Positions 36,446-45,279 of a DNA stretch of 64,000 nt are shown here, one piece after another; positions within the stretch are counted from its first letter, which is position 1; every line of letters starts with the position of its first letter. Source of the stretch: CAZIOH01 sp964540815 (GTDB lineage: Bacteria; Myxococcota_A; Polyangia; Fen-1088); contig CAZIOH010000015.1 of NCBI GenBank assembly GCA_964540815.1, positions 1-64,000 on the forward strand. Reading direction: 5' to 3'. Both the position numbers and the translations under genes were made by a program. The notes under the pieces are model-generated. The model was not told the origin of the DNA, searched no databases, and saw only the letters and a program-made list of their open reading frames with translations.

Positions 36446-37819
36446 TCAGGGCTGGCGCAGGTGGCCTTCGATCGTGCCCACGACGCTGCGGACCGCCGGG
36501 TCGTCAGCGCAGAGCTTCTCGATCTTCTTGACCGCGCTGATCACCGTCGAGTGGTCCTTGCCCCCGAAGCGGTTGCCGATCTCGGGATAGCTCATCGGGG
36601 TCAACTTCCGGCAGAGGAACATGGCGACCATCCTCGGGTGGGCGATGGCGCGGTGGCGCTTCTCCCCCTTGAGGTCGGCCAGCTTGACGTCGAAGTAGGC
36701 CGCCACTTCTCGCTGGATGCTCTCGATGGTGAGCCCGCTCGGGGCCACCGAGACCATCTTCTGCAGCGCCTCACGGGTGAGCTCGAGCGTGATGGGCAGC
36801 CGCTGGAACGCCGCGCGGGCAGCCACCCGCAGGAGCGCGCCCTCGAGCTCGCGCACGTTGCTCTTGATGTGGGTCGCCACGTAGAGGGCCGCGTCGTCGG
36901 GAAACGCGATCTTCTCGAGCTCGGCCTTGCGTCGGATGATGGCGATGCGCGTCTCGAGGTCGGGATGCTCGACCTCCGCGATGAGGCCCCAGGTGAACCG
37001 GCTCCGCAGGCGATCCTCCAGCCCGGGGAGCTCCGCGGGGAGCTTGTCCGAGGTCAGCACGATCTGCTTGTGAGCCTTGTGAAGGGCCTCGAAGGTGTGG
37101 AAGAACTCGTCCTGCGAGCTGTCCTTGTTGGACAGGAACTGCACGTCGTCGACCAGCAGCACGTCGGGCGCCTCGCGGTAGCGGGCCCGGAAGGCCTCCA
37201 TCGCATTGGCCCCCTTCCGCTGGCTCATCATCGACCCGATGAAGTCGGTCACGAAGCGCTCCCCGGTGATGCACGACACGACCCAGTCCGGGTGCTGCCG
37301 GTACAGCTCGTGACCGATGGCCTGCAGGAGGTGGGTCTTGCCGAGCCCCACCCCCCCGTAGATGAACAGCGGATTCCAGCGGGAGGCGGGCGACTCGGCG
37401 GCCATGCGGGCGGCGGCGTGCGCGAACTGGTTGGTGGCCCCGACCACGAACCGGTCGAAGGTGTAGCGCGTGCTCAGATCGGGTGGCGCCGACATCGATC
37501 GCGTCGGCGTCGCCCGCGACCCGTCGGCGGGATACATCTGAGGCGCCGCGCGCGTGGTGGCCACGGACAGGGCCTCGGCAGCGTCGGCCACCTCGAACTC
37601 GACCGACAGCGACGTGTGCAGCCGGCTCTCGAGGTTGCGCAGGATCGAGGGCAGGAAATTGTCCTCGAACCACTCCTTGTGATAGCGGTCCGGTGCCCGG
37701 AGCCGGACCCGGTTCTCCGCGATCCCCACGCACGTGATGGGCCGGAGCCACAGGTCACGGTGGGCGGGCTTGACCATCGGCTCGATCGAGCGCACCGCTT
37801 CGTTCCAGATCTCAAGCAT
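36446..37819 (-). CDS. dnaA: Chromosomal replication initiator DnaA
   Basis: AAA+ initiator that melts the origin. The 457-residue product shows domain I (to about 85), a short linker, the AAA+ core with TFDRFVVGATNQFAHAAA, Walker A GGVGLGKTHLLQAIG, Walker B VLLVDDVQFL, and domain IV with the box-recognition helix HRAIAHPRMVAMFLCRKLT and NRFGGKDHSTVI. All are typical. ATG 37819 is chosen; DnaA-box-like sites begin 10 bp upstream, suggesting autoregulation. Downstream lie dnaN, recF and gyrB. Confidence 0.97.
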   Translation of the reverse strand: MLEIWNEAVRSIEPMVKPAHRDLWLRPITCVGIAENRVRLRAPDRYHKEWFEDNFLPSILRNLESRLHTSLSVEFEVADAAEALSVATTRAAPQMYPADGSRATPTRSMSAPPDLSTRYTFDRFVVGATNQFAHAAARMAAESPASRWNPLFIYGGVGLGKTHLLQAIGHELYRQHPDWVVSCITGERFVTDFIGSMMSQRKGANAMEAFRARYREAPDVLLVDDVQFLSNKDSSQDEFFHTFEALHKAHKQIVLTSDKLPAELPGLEDRLRSRFTWGLIAEVEHPDLETRIAIIRRKAELEKIAFPDDAALYVATHIKSNVRELEGALLRVAARAAFQRLPITLELTREALQKMVSVAPSGLTIESIQREVAAYFDVKLADLKGEKRHRAIAHPRMVAMFLCRKLTPMSYPEIGNRFGGKDHSTVISAVKKIEKLCADDPAVRSVVGTIEGHLRQP

Positions 37820-38656
37820 TCGATGAACCTATCCACAGGCCAAGGCACGAAAGATCCATAGTCATGTCGAGCAGTTGCAAACAGTTATCCCCCATCTGTC
37901 CACAGCCACCAACTCCGGGCCAACCCGCGCGGCCCCACGGCCAGAACCCCTTTCCCACCAGAGCCATCGCGGACTGCAGCCGAGTCGAATCCCGGTCTCG
38001 AGCGGGCTCCCCAGCGCTGCACTGGAGAGCGTTTCCGAGCGGGCGGAGAAGTCTCTAGCAGAGCGCGGAATTTGCGTTCAAGGCACCCGCCCATCCGGTG
38101 ACGAAGATCCCCAGAATCAGGGGATATTTAGTCGCGGTGGGGGGGCGGGCGGGACCGGGGCCACGCGTGGGCCAGGCCCCCGCGACGGGACAATGGGTCG
38201 AAACTACGAACCATTTTCAGCCTGCCGCGGGTGCCGATCCGGGGCGCCACGAAAAACGGAGACGCGGGCGTGCGTCCGATCGCGGAAAGCCGCATCGCAC
38301 GCGGTTTGGCGCGATCCCGGGGCCGCGCGAAGGGGCTCTCGTCGACGGGCCGAAACAACCCACGCACGAGAACTGTGTGAAAATCTCGAAACGAACGTGT
38401 GCTGGCCCGAGGTCCACCCGGGAATTGCCGTCGAATACGGGGCCTCGGCGGTGGTTTCGGATGTCCCCCTTCCGATCGCCCCGTCAAGAGTCTGACGCAA
38501 GTTCGTGACGCGGTCTGGAAGCCTCACAACCACCCCGGTGACGAGTCGGTGACAACGTATGCGCGGGGAGGGAAGTGTCGCTGAAGTGGGCGGAACACTT
38601 GAGAAACGGGCCCCGAGGTCCGCCGCAGCCCCGAGGCCCGCCGGGCCCGAGAGCAG
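37820..38656. other. oriC: Putative chromosomal origin oriC (non-coding dnaA-rpmH spacer)
   Basis: About 840 bp without a credible gene between divergent dnaA and rpmH, the usual place of oriC. Three DnaA-box-like sites cluster near dnaA: CTATCCACA (37829, 8/9), TTATCCCCC (37885, 7/9) and CTGTCCACA (37896, 7/9). Small AT-richer islands occur at 38112-38132, 38198-38220 and 38374-38396, but no long unwinding element is obvious. GAAAC recurs in all of the last half. The assignment rests on gene order plus boxes, not on a measured skew. Confidence 0.65.
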
Positions 38657-38685
38657 TTGACAGGGATGGGGGTGGGTGGTAATCA
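38657..38685 (+). promoter_or_regulatory. Candidate rpmH promoter
   Basis: Perfect -35 hexamer TTGACA (38657-38662), 17-bp spacer, then TAATCA (38680-38685) preceded by TG at the extended -10 position. It is 63 bp upstream of the rpmH start and faces the rpmH-rnpA-yidD-yidC cluster. Confidence 0.5.
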
Positions 38686-38747
38686 GACCACCCTTTTTTG
38701 AAAGGCGTGTGTCCGCTTCTCGGGCGCCGCAGCACCGGAGGTTCGCC

Positions 38748-38897
38748 GTGAAGAGGACGTTTCAGCCCCACCGAAAAAGCCGCCTTCGTACCCACGGGTT
38801 TCGCAAGCGCATGAAGACCGCCGCCGGGCGCGAGGTGCTGCGCCGCCGTCGCCGCAAGGGACGCAAGCAGCTCACCGTCTCGATCTCGAAGAAGTAA
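38748..38897 (+). CDS. rpmH: 50S ribosomal protein L34
   Basis: Small basic ribosomal protein of 49 residues: KRTFQPHRKSRLRTHGFRKR at the start, then AAGREVLRRRRRKGRKQLTVS, the L34 signature. GTG 38748 is the start, with GGAGG 6 bases upstream; upstream in-frame codons would add an unrelated tail. It opens the rpmH-rnpA-yidD-yidC cluster. Confidence 0.96.
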   Translation: MKRTFQPHRKSRLRTHGFRKRMKTAAGREVLRRRRRKGRKQLTVSISKK

Positions 38898-38977
38898 GAG
38901 GAGGCCGTGGGGCCTTCGCGGCCATCACGGCTGGTTCTTCACCTCCCGCGGTCGCCGCTGCCCCTCCGCTTTCGCCG

Positions 38978-39367
38978 ATGCCTTCCCCGCGGTTGCCGTT
39001 GCCCCGGCTGTGGCGATTGCGCAAGCGCCGGGAGTTCCTCGCCGTGCAAGGTGAGGGGCGCCGGTTCTCCGGGGCCCATTACCTCTTCTTCGTGCGCAGA
39101 CGCAGCAATTTGGCCCCTTCCCACATCGTCGTGGCGCCGCCGACCCGGTTTGGTATCACTGTGACCCGCAAGGTGGGAAATGCCGTGACCAGAAATCGCA
39201 TCAAACGTGTCGTGCGCGAGGGATTCCGGCACGTCGCGCCCGGGTTTCCGCCGGGCCTCGACCTGGTCATCGTCGCCAAGTCATCGGCGGTGGGCGACGG
39301 ACGCGCCGAGGTCGAGCACGAGCTGCTTCAGCTGGTCGCGCGCCTCGGGAATGGGAGCCGGCGGTGA
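38978..39367 (+). CDS. rnpA: Ribonuclease P protein component
   Basis: Protein subunit of RNase P, aiding 5' tRNA maturation. The 129-residue chain has the family core RLRKRREFLAVQGEGRRFSG, FGITVTRKVGNAVTRNRIKRVVREGFR (the RNR motif) and LDLVIVAKSSA. ATG 38978 gives a slightly long N-terminus but no nearer start fits. Its stop overlaps the yidD start by 4 bp. Confidence 0.94.
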   Translation: MPSPRLPLPRLWRLRKRREFLAVQGEGRRFSGAHYLFFVRRRSNLAPSHIVVAPPTRFGITVTRKVGNAVTRNRIKRVVREGFRHVAPGFPPGLDLVIVAKSSAVGDGRAEVEHELLQLVARLGNGSRR

Positions 39368-39669
39368 GGCGCGGCTCGTCCTTCTCCCTGGCGTTTTCGG
39401 CGGCGCGCGCGGCGGGGCTCGCGGCTCTGACCGGGCTCTTTCGCCTTTACCGGCTGGTGCTCGCGCCGCTCCTCGGGCCATCCTGCCGGTTCGAGCCGTC
39501 GTGCTCCCGCTATGCCGAGGAGGCCATCGCGACCCATGGGCTCCTCGAGGGGATCAGGCTGGGGCTCTTTCGAGTGTGTCGTTGTCATCCCTTCGCCCTC
39601 GCGGGGCTTGATCCCGTCCCAGCGCCGCGGAGAACCAGTCGAACGAGCAGCACGAGCGGAAAAAGATAA
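39364..39669 (+). CDS. yidD: YidD membrane protein insertion efficiency factor
   Basis: Small membrane-associated protein that assists insertion of inner-membrane proteins. The 101-residue chain has LFRLYRLVLAPLLGPSCRFEPSCSRYAEEAIATHG and RVCRCHPF, the three-Cys YidD pattern. GTG 39364 overlaps rnpA by 4 bp and yidC begins 6 bp after its stop. Confidence 0.92.
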   Translation: MRRGSSFSLAFSAARAAGLAALTGLFRLYRLVLAPLLGPSCRFEPSCSRYAEEAIATHGLLEGIRLGLFRVCRCHPFALAGLDPVPAPRRTSRTSSTSGKR

Positions 39670-39674
39670 GAAGA

Positions 39675-41384
39675 ATGGAAAAACGGGTCATCCTGGCCGT
39701 CGCCCTCTGCGTTGGCATCCTTTTCGTCTGGACCAAGTACGTCCAGCCGCCTCCGCCGGCGCCCACGCCGTCTCCTTCGGTCGCGAGCCCCGCTGAAGCC
39801 GGAGCGCGGCCAGGCAAGGACACCGCTGGGCCTCCACCGTCGGCCGCCGCCGCGCCCGGGGACGCCACCGCGACGGGCCAGGCCGCGGGCCAGGCGGGGG
39901 GGGGCGCGCCCTCGAGCTACCCCGAGGAGCTCACCACCCTCACCACCGCGTCGCAACGCTTCGTGTTCTCGAGCCGGGGCGCGAGCCTCCTGCACGTCAC
40001 CATGCGCGAGCCCAAGTACCTGCGGACCAAGAACGACCCCGACAGCGGCGTCGATGTGCTGCGGACGGCGAGCGCCCACCAGGGGGACTTCCGGGTCGCC
40101 TTCCCCGACTCGGGCTTTGCCACCCCGGCGGACGACGCCTGGCATCGGGTGGACAGCCCCGTGAGGGACGAGGTGGTCTACCGGGCGGAGGTGGGGGCGG
40201 TGGTCATCGAGAAGCGCTTCCGGATCGACAGCACCCGGTACCGCGTGCACCTCGACGTCACGATCGACAACCGCTCCGCCAAGAGCCTCGATCACCACCT
40301 GGCCATCAGCGTCTTCGGTCACCAGGATCCCGAGGCCAAGGGCGGGTTCCTGTCGGGCTCGACCGGCAACACCGCCAACATCCTCTGCCACCTCAACGAC
40401 AAGACCGAGCGGACCACGGTCGAGAACATCTACAAGGAGTCCTTCGAGAAGATCGGGGCGGTGAGCTGGCTCGGCGCCGACGAGAAGTTCTTCCTGGCGG
40501 CGGCCGTACCCTATCCCGAGACGCCGGCGCGCGAGCGGAAGTGCGGCGGCAAGGCCAGCGATCCCCACACCGCCGAGGGTCAGCTGTCGTTCGCCGAGCG
40601 GCAGCTCGCGCCAGGGGCGCAGACCCAGTATGCCTTCGCCATCTTCGTCGGCCCGAAGGTGATAAGCGATCTGGACGAGGTGCGTCCGGGGGGCACCGAC
40701 GTCAAGCTCACCGAGGCCTGCGACGTCAGCCTGGCCTTCATCTCGCGGCCGATGCTCTCGCTGCTCAAGATCTTCCACGGGGTGGTCGGCAACTGGGGGG
40801 TGGCCATCATCCTGTTGACGGTCTTCATCAAGCTGCTGACCTTCTATCCGACCCAGAAGTCGCTGCTGTCGGCCAAGAAGATGCAAAAGCTCGGGCCCAA
40901 GATGGCCGCCATCCGCAAGAAGTACGAGAACGACAAGCAACGGCAGTCGGTCGAGACCATGAACCTCTACAAGGCCAACGGGGTGTCGCCGTTCGGCGGA
41001 TGTCTGCCGAGCCTGATCCAGATGCCGATCTGGATCGCCCTTTACTCCACCCTCAACTATGCGGTGGAGCTGTACCGCTCGCCGTTCATGCTCCACATCC
41101 ACGACCTGACCGCCAAGGATCCTTATTACCTCACGCCGTTGTTGATGGGGGGCGTCATGTTCATCCAGATGAAGATGTCGCCGACCTCGCCGGACAACCA
41201 GCAGCAGGCCACCATGGCGGTCATGATGCCGGTGATGTTCACGGCGTTCTCGCTGGTCTTGCCCTCCGGGCTGGCGGTTTATATGTTGACGAGCTACTTG
41301 ATTGGAATCGTCCAGCAGCTGCTGGTCAATTACCTGGATCGGCGGTCGCAGAGCGGCCCTGCTCCGGCGGTCTCGAGAGGATAA
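39675..41384 (+). CDS. yidC: Membrane protein insertase YidC
   Basis: Inner-membrane insertase/chaperone. The 569-residue protein has an N-terminal anchor (RVILAVALCVGILFVWT), a Pro/Ala-rich linker, the large periplasmic beta-domain (about 90-330) and the C-terminal 60KD-IMP core with LLKIFHGVVGNWGVAIILLTVFIKLLTFYPT and GVSPFGGCLPSLIQMPIWIALYSTLN, which carries the conserved hydrophilic-groove region. The C-tail is short. The last member of the rpmH cluster here. Confidence 0.96.
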   Translation: MEKRVILAVALCVGILFVWTKYVQPPPPAPTPSPSVASPAEAGARPGKDTAGPPPSAAAAPGDATATGQAAGQAGGGAPSSYPEELTTLTTASQRFVFSSRGASLLHVTMREPKYLRTKNDPDSGVDVLRTASAHQGDFRVAFPDSGFATPADDAWHRVDSPVRDEVVYRAEVGAVVIEKRFRIDSTRYRVHLDVTIDNRSAKSLDHHLAISVFGHQDPEAKGGFLSGSTGNTANILCHLNDKTERTTVENIYKESFEKIGAVSWLGADEKFFLAAAVPYPETPARERKCGGKASDPHTAEGQLSFAERQLAPGAQTQYAFAIFVGPKVISDLDEVRPGGTDVKLTEACDVSLAFISRPMLSLLKIFHGVVGNWGVAIILLTVFIKLLTFYPTQKSLLSAKKMQKLGPKMAAIRKKYENDKQRQSVETMNLYKANGVSPFGGCLPSLIQMPIWIALYSTLNYAVELYRSPFMLHIHDLTAKDPYYLTPLLMGGVMFIQMKMSPTSPDNQQQATMAVMMPVMFTAFSLVLPSGLAVYMLTSYLIGIVQQLLVNYLDRRSQSGPAPAVSRG

Positions 41385-41389
41385 ACGGC

Positions 41390-41629
41390 ATGGAGCTCCA
41401 ACCGTCGTTCTCGGTGTCAGGTCTGTCGGGACAGCGCGCGGCCGGCGATGGCGTCCCCGACGCCGAGCGCCTGGCCGAGGCCACCGTTCTGGTGCGCCGC
41501 ACCCGCCTGAGGCTCGAGGAGCTGGCCAATCGCCTCTCGCAGATCCGGGAGCGGATCCAGAAGGCCGCCGAGCCAGGCCGGCGCCCCGAGGTCACGGCGG
41601 CGGCGGGCTCCTCCGGCCAGCTCGGTTGA
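41390..41629 (+). CDS. Small helical protein downstream of yidC
   Basis: Plausible 79-residue gene starting 6 bp after yidC, with AGAGGA about 8 bases before its ATG. The middle (ERLAEATVLVRRTRLRLEELANRLSQIRERIQKA) is a predicted amphipathic coiled coil flanked by Gly/Ala tails. No family recognised. It occupies the slot where khpB/jag normally stands, so it is probably expressed with yidC. Confidence 0.55.
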   Translation: MELQPSFSVSGLSGQRAAGDGVPDAERLAEATVLVRRTRLRLEELANRLSQIRERIQKAAEPGRRPEVTAAAGSSGQLG

Positions 41630-41710
41630 CGGCCGCGGTCCGCCGCCTCGATCGCTGGCCGCGCTCGCTCTGATGGCCACGTCGCTCCTCGCTCCTCGCC
41701 ACACCGTCCG

Positions 41711-42343
41711 ATGCCCAAGATTCGCCAGCACGTCAATCCACTGAAGTCGGAGCTGTTGACCATCCCGCACGTGCCGCGGGTCAGCCCTCCACCCGGGGGG
41801 TTTCTCGAGGTCGAGCTCGGCTCCGCCGAGTCCCTGTTCCTCATCGACCGGGCCCGGGTGGTCCCCGAGGCCAGGCTGTGCGGGGTCGAGATCCGTCGCG
41901 AGATGGTGGTGCGGGCCAACCGGCTGTGCGCCGAGGCCGGGATCGGCAACGTGCAGAACGTCTTCGCGAACATGTCGAGCGACCTGCCGCGTCTCTTCGC
42001 GCCGGGGACCGTCCGGAGGTTCCACATCAACTTTCCCGATCCGTGGTGGAAGAGCCGGCAGCAGAAGCGGCGGGTGGTGGGCGAGACGCTGATCGACGAG
42101 CTGTGGGCGGCCCTCGAGCCCGACGGGGAGATCTGGCTCATGAGCGACATCTTCGAGATCGCGCTGGAAGGCATGTTCGTGCTCGAAGCCGAGCCGCGGC
42201 GTTTCACCAACCTGCGGGCGCCGTGGAGCTTCTTCCCGCACAACCCCTGGCAGAGCCGGTCGCGCCGCGAGCAGCAGTGCCTGGACGAGGGCGCCAAGAT
42301 CTGGCGCTTGTGGTACCGGCGCACCCCCCCGACGGACGTCTGA
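41711..42343 (+). CDS. trmB: tRNA (guanine-46-N7)-methyltransferase
   Basis: SAM-dependent enzyme making m7G46 in the tRNA variable loop. The 210-residue chain contains LEVELGSAESLFL in place of the usual ElGxGxG loop, GVEIRREMVVRAN, NVFANMSSDL and the hallmark INFPDPWWKSRQQKRRVV. The Gly-poor SAM loop (GSAES) is unusual for the family. It begins 81 bp after the small post-yidC gene and is convergent with uvrB. Confidence 0.9.
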   Translation: MPKIRQHVNPLKSELLTIPHVPRVSPPPGGFLEVELGSAESLFLIDRARVVPEARLCGVEIRREMVVRANRLCAEAGIGNVQNVFANMSSDLPRLFAPGTVRRFHINFPDPWWKSRQQKRRVVGETLIDELWAALEPDGEIWLMSDIFEIALEGMFVLEAEPRRFTNLRAPWSFFPHNPWQSRSRREQQCLDEGAKIWRLWYRRTPPTDV

Positions 42344-42365
42344 GCCCGGTCAGGGCCCTTCTCCC

Positions 42366-42411
42366 GTCCTCGTGCTCGTCCCACGTCGTTCGCTCGCGTG
42401 CCGAGGACGAG
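42366..42411. terminator. Possible bidirectional terminator between trmB and uvrB
   Basis: CGTCCTCG and CGAGGACG form a perfect 8-bp inverted repeat around a long loop in the 90-bp convergent gap. No U-tract is present, so the role is uncertain. Confidence 0.3.
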
Positions 42412-42433
42412 GATGAGCCTTCGAGCCCACTCT

Positions 42434-44443
42434 TCAGCTGGCAATCGCCAGCTGGATCTCCTCCAGCTCTCGGATCTTGTCGCGAACGGCGGCCGCCTTC
42501 TCGAACTCCAGGGAATCGGAGAAGGCGTGCATCTCCTTGCGCAGGGCCTTCAGAATGTCGGGGATCTCCTCGAGCGGGATGTCCGGGCGGGATCTCTTCT
42601 TGCCTGGACGGGTGGCCTTGATGAGATCGAGCGAATCGTCCTGGGCGGTGCCCTCGAGCTCCTGGATGGCCTTCTGGATGGTCTTCGGCGTGATCCCGTG
42701 CGCGAGGTTGTACGCCTCCTGCCGGGCACGCCGTTCGCGGGTGATGCGAATGGCCCGCTCCATCGAGGCCGTCACCCGATCGCCGTACATGATCACGGTG
42801 CCGTTGACGTTGCGGGCGGCCCGTCCGATGGTCTGGATGAGCGACCGCTCGGCGCGCAGGAACCCTTCCTTGTCGGCGTCGAGGATCCCCACCAGCGAGA
42901 CCTCGGGCAGATCCAGCCCCTCGCGCAGCAGGTTGATCCCGACCAGCACGTCGTACTCGCCGAGCCTCAGATCCCGCAGGATCTCGATGCGCTCGAGCGT
43001 GTCGATGTCCGAGTGCAGGTAGCGGACCCGGACCCCGAGCTCGCTGTAGTACTCCGTCAGGTCCTCGGCCATGCGCTTGGTGAGGGTGGTGACCAGCACC
43101 CGCGCCCCCTGGCGGACCCGCTCGCGGATCTCTGCCAGGAGGTCGTCGACCTGGTTGCCGACCGGGCGCACCTCGATGATCGGGTCGAGCAGGCCCGTGG
43201 GGCGAATGATCTGCTCCACCACCACGCCCTCGGCACGGTTCAGCTCGTACTCGGCGGGGGTGGCGGACACGAAGACGGTCTGCGGCGCGCGCGCCTCCCA
43301 CTCCTCGAAGCGCAGGGGACGGTTGTCGAGCGCGGACGGCAACCGGAACCCGAAGTCGACCAGCGTCTCCTTGCGGGAGCGGTCGCCCTTCCACATGGCC
43401 CCGATCTGCGCGACGGTCTGGTGGGACTCGTCCACGAACATCAGGTAGTCCTTGGGGAAGTAGTCCAGCAGGGTGGGGGGCGGCTCACCGGCTTTCCGCC
43501 CCGACAGGTGCCGGGAGTAATTCTCGATGCCCTTGCACCGCCCCATCTGCTCCAGCATCTCGAGATCGTAGAGCGTGCGCTGCTGCAGCCGCTGCTCCTC
43601 CACCAGCTTGTTCGCCGCCCGCAGCTCGGTCAGGCGCTCGCGCAGCTCGACCTTGATGCCCTCGCGGGCGCGCACCAGCTGGTCGGTGCCGGTCGCGTAG
43701 TGCGAACCGGGGAAGATCGAGACCTCGTCGACCTTGCGCAGGACCTTTCCGCGCAGCGGATCGACCTCGGCGATGGTCTCGATCTCGTCGCCCCACCACT
43801 CGATGCGGATGGCCCGCTCGCGCTCGTAGGCCGGGAAGATCTCGACCACGTCGCCGCGCACCCGGAAGGTCCCGCGGGAGAAGTCGACGTCGTTGCGCTC
43901 GTAGTGGATCTCGACCAGCCGGCGCAGCACGGCGTCGCGCCGCACCTCGACGCCGGCGGCCAGGTCCAGCTTCATGCCCAGGTAGGCCTCGGCGGCGCCG
44001 ATGCCGTAGATGCACGACACCGAGGCGACGATCAGGCAGTCGCGCCGGGTCAGCAGCGCGTAGGTCGCCGCGTGGCGCATGCGATCGATCTCTTCGTTGA
44101 TCAGCGAGTCCTTCTCGATGTACGTGTCCGTCGAGGGGACGTAGGCCTCGGGCTGGTAATAGTCGTAGTAGCTGACGAAGTAGTGGACGGCGTTGTCGGG
44201 GAAGAGCTCGCGGAACTCGAGGTAGAGCTGGTGGGCCAGGGTCTTGTTGTGCGCCATCACCAGCGCCGGTCGCTGCATCCGGGCGATGACGTTGGCCATC
44301 GAGAAGGTCTTGCCGCTGCCGGTGATTCCGAGCAGAACTTGGGCGGCGTCCCCGCGGGCGATGCCGGCGCAGATCTCGTCGATGGCCCGGGGCTGATCGC
44401 CCGTGGGTTGCAGGTTGGTGCTGAGACGAAACGGAGTTGGCAC
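42434..44443 (-). CDS. uvrB: Excinuclease ABC subunit B
   Basis: Damage-verifying helicase-like subunit of nucleotide excision repair. The 669-residue protein has Walker A LLGITGSGKTFSMANVI, the beta-hairpin segment YYDYYQPEAYVPSTDTYIEKD, motif II DESHQTV, QTIGRAARNVNGTVIMYGD and the C-terminal UVR motif (FEKAAAVRDKIRELEE). Full length. ATG 44443 gives the typical opening (FRLSTNLQPTGDQPRAIDEI). Confidence 0.96.
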   Translation of the reverse strand: MPTPFRLSTNLQPTGDQPRAIDEICAGIARGDAAQVLLGITGSGKTFSMANVIARMQRPALVMAHNKTLAHQLYLEFRELFPDNAVHYFVSYYDYYQPEAYVPSTDTYIEKDSLINEEIDRMRHAATYALLTRRDCLIVASVSCIYGIGAAEAYLGMKLDLAAGVEVRRDAVLRRLVEIHYERNDVDFSRGTFRVRGDVVEIFPAYERERAIRIEWWGDEIETIAEVDPLRGKVLRKVDEVSIFPGSHYATGTDQLVRAREGIKVELRERLTELRAANKLVEEQRLQQRTLYDLEMLEQMGRCKGIENYSRHLSGRKAGEPPPTLLDYFPKDYLMFVDESHQTVAQIGAMWKGDRSRKETLVDFGFRLPSALDNRPLRFEEWEARAPQTVFVSATPAEYELNRAEGVVVEQIIRPTGLLDPIIEVRPVGNQVDDLLAEIRERVRQGARVLVTTLTKRMAEDLTEYYSELGVRVRYLHSDIDTLERIEILRDLRLGEYDVLVGINLLREGLDLPEVSLVGILDADKEGFLRAERSLIQTIGRAARNVNGTVIMYGDRVTASMERAIRITRERRARQEAYNLAHGITPKTIQKAIQELEGTAQDDSLDLIKATRPGKKRSRPDIPLEEIPDILKALRKEMHAFSDSLEFEKAAAVRDKIRELEEIQLAIAS

Positions 44444-44565
44444 GCGGCTAGTCTACTTGGCAATCCGGGGGGTGCTCGACCAAACAGGTGGCGCAGAAAG
44501 GGCGTCGGCCACCGGCCGTCGGGGTGAGTCGAGAGACGTTCGTGCCGATCTGGTAGCTTCGCGCC

Positions 44566-45213
44566 ATGCGGCGCGCGTTTCACGGGTACTACGCCATCCT
44601 CGATGTCCCTCCCGGCCGGGCCGCCGATCTCGTAGCGGCCCGGTCGCGCGCGCTGCGGCTCATCACCGCCGATCCCTGCTGGCTCCAGGTGCGGGCCAAG
44701 GGAGCCTCGGCCGCCGAGCTCCTCGCGCTCGGCCGCGCGGTCTTGCCGCTGGCGCGGGCCGCCAGCATCCCGTTGTGCATCAACGATCGGCTCGACGTCG
44801 CGCTCGTGCTCGGAGCCGACGCCGTCCACCTCGGGCAGGACGATCTCCCGCTCGCCGAGGCGCGCCAGATCGCGGGAGGGCGGCTTTGCATCGGGATCTC
44901 CACCCACGATCGCGCACAGGTGAACGCCGCGCTGGCCGGGGGCGCCGACTACCTCGGCTTCGGCCCGATCTACCCGACCCTCAGCAAGCAGAACCCCGAT
45001 CCGGTGGTCGGGCTCGCAGCCCTCCGGGAGGTGTGCCTCGACGCCACCGTCCCGGTCGTGGCCATCGGCGGCATCGGCCTTGGAGAGATCCGAGCGGTGG
45101 CCGCCGCCGGGGCCGCCGCCGTCGCGGTCATCTCGGCGATGGAGCGGGCGCCCGACGCCGCCCTGGCCGGCCGGGCCATCCAGGCCGTCTACGCAGCCAT
45201 CAACCGGGGCTGA
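44566..45213 (+). CDS. thiE: Thiamine-phosphate synthase
   Basis: TIM-barrel enzyme joining the pyrimidine and thiazole moieties of thiamine phosphate. The 215-residue chain has LQVRAKGASAAELL (usual QxRxK), CINDRLDVALVLGADAVHLGQDDL, IGISTHD, DYLGFGPIYPTLSK and VVAIGGIG ... AVAVISAM, all in order. Divergent from uvrB by 122 bp. No THI-box was recognised upstream. Confidence 0.93.
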   Translation: MRRAFHGYYAILDVPPGRAADLVAARSRALRLITADPCWLQVRAKGASAAELLALGRAVLPLARAASIPLCINDRLDVALVLGADAVHLGQDDLPLAEARQIAGGRLCIGISTHDRAQVNAALAGGADYLGFGPIYPTLSKQNPDPVVGLAALREVCLDATVPVVAIGGIGLGEIRAVAAAGAAAVAVISAMERAPDAALAGRAIQAVYAAINRG

Positions 45214-45224
45214 GGTCGATCCCC

Positions 45225-45256
45225 GTGACCGTGACCGTGGCCGTGGGCGTGATCGA
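45225..45256 (+). repeat. Hexamer-periodic GTGNNC repeat tract
   Basis: GTGACC GTGACC GTGGCC GTGGGC GTGATC in direct tandem in the convergent 66-bp gap between thiE and cpoB. Same type as 6710-6786 and 61726-61750. Confidence 0.65.
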
Positions 45257-45279
45257 GCTGCGTCAAACCGATCCGACCC

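Noticed and set aside
37875..38495. 206-residue plus-strand frame in the dnaA-rpmH spacer
   Set aside because: No domain or codon pattern; the region fits a non-coding origin.
42398..44527. 709-residue plus-strand frame opposite uvrB
   Set aside because: Antisense shadow of uvrB, which has all helicase motifs.
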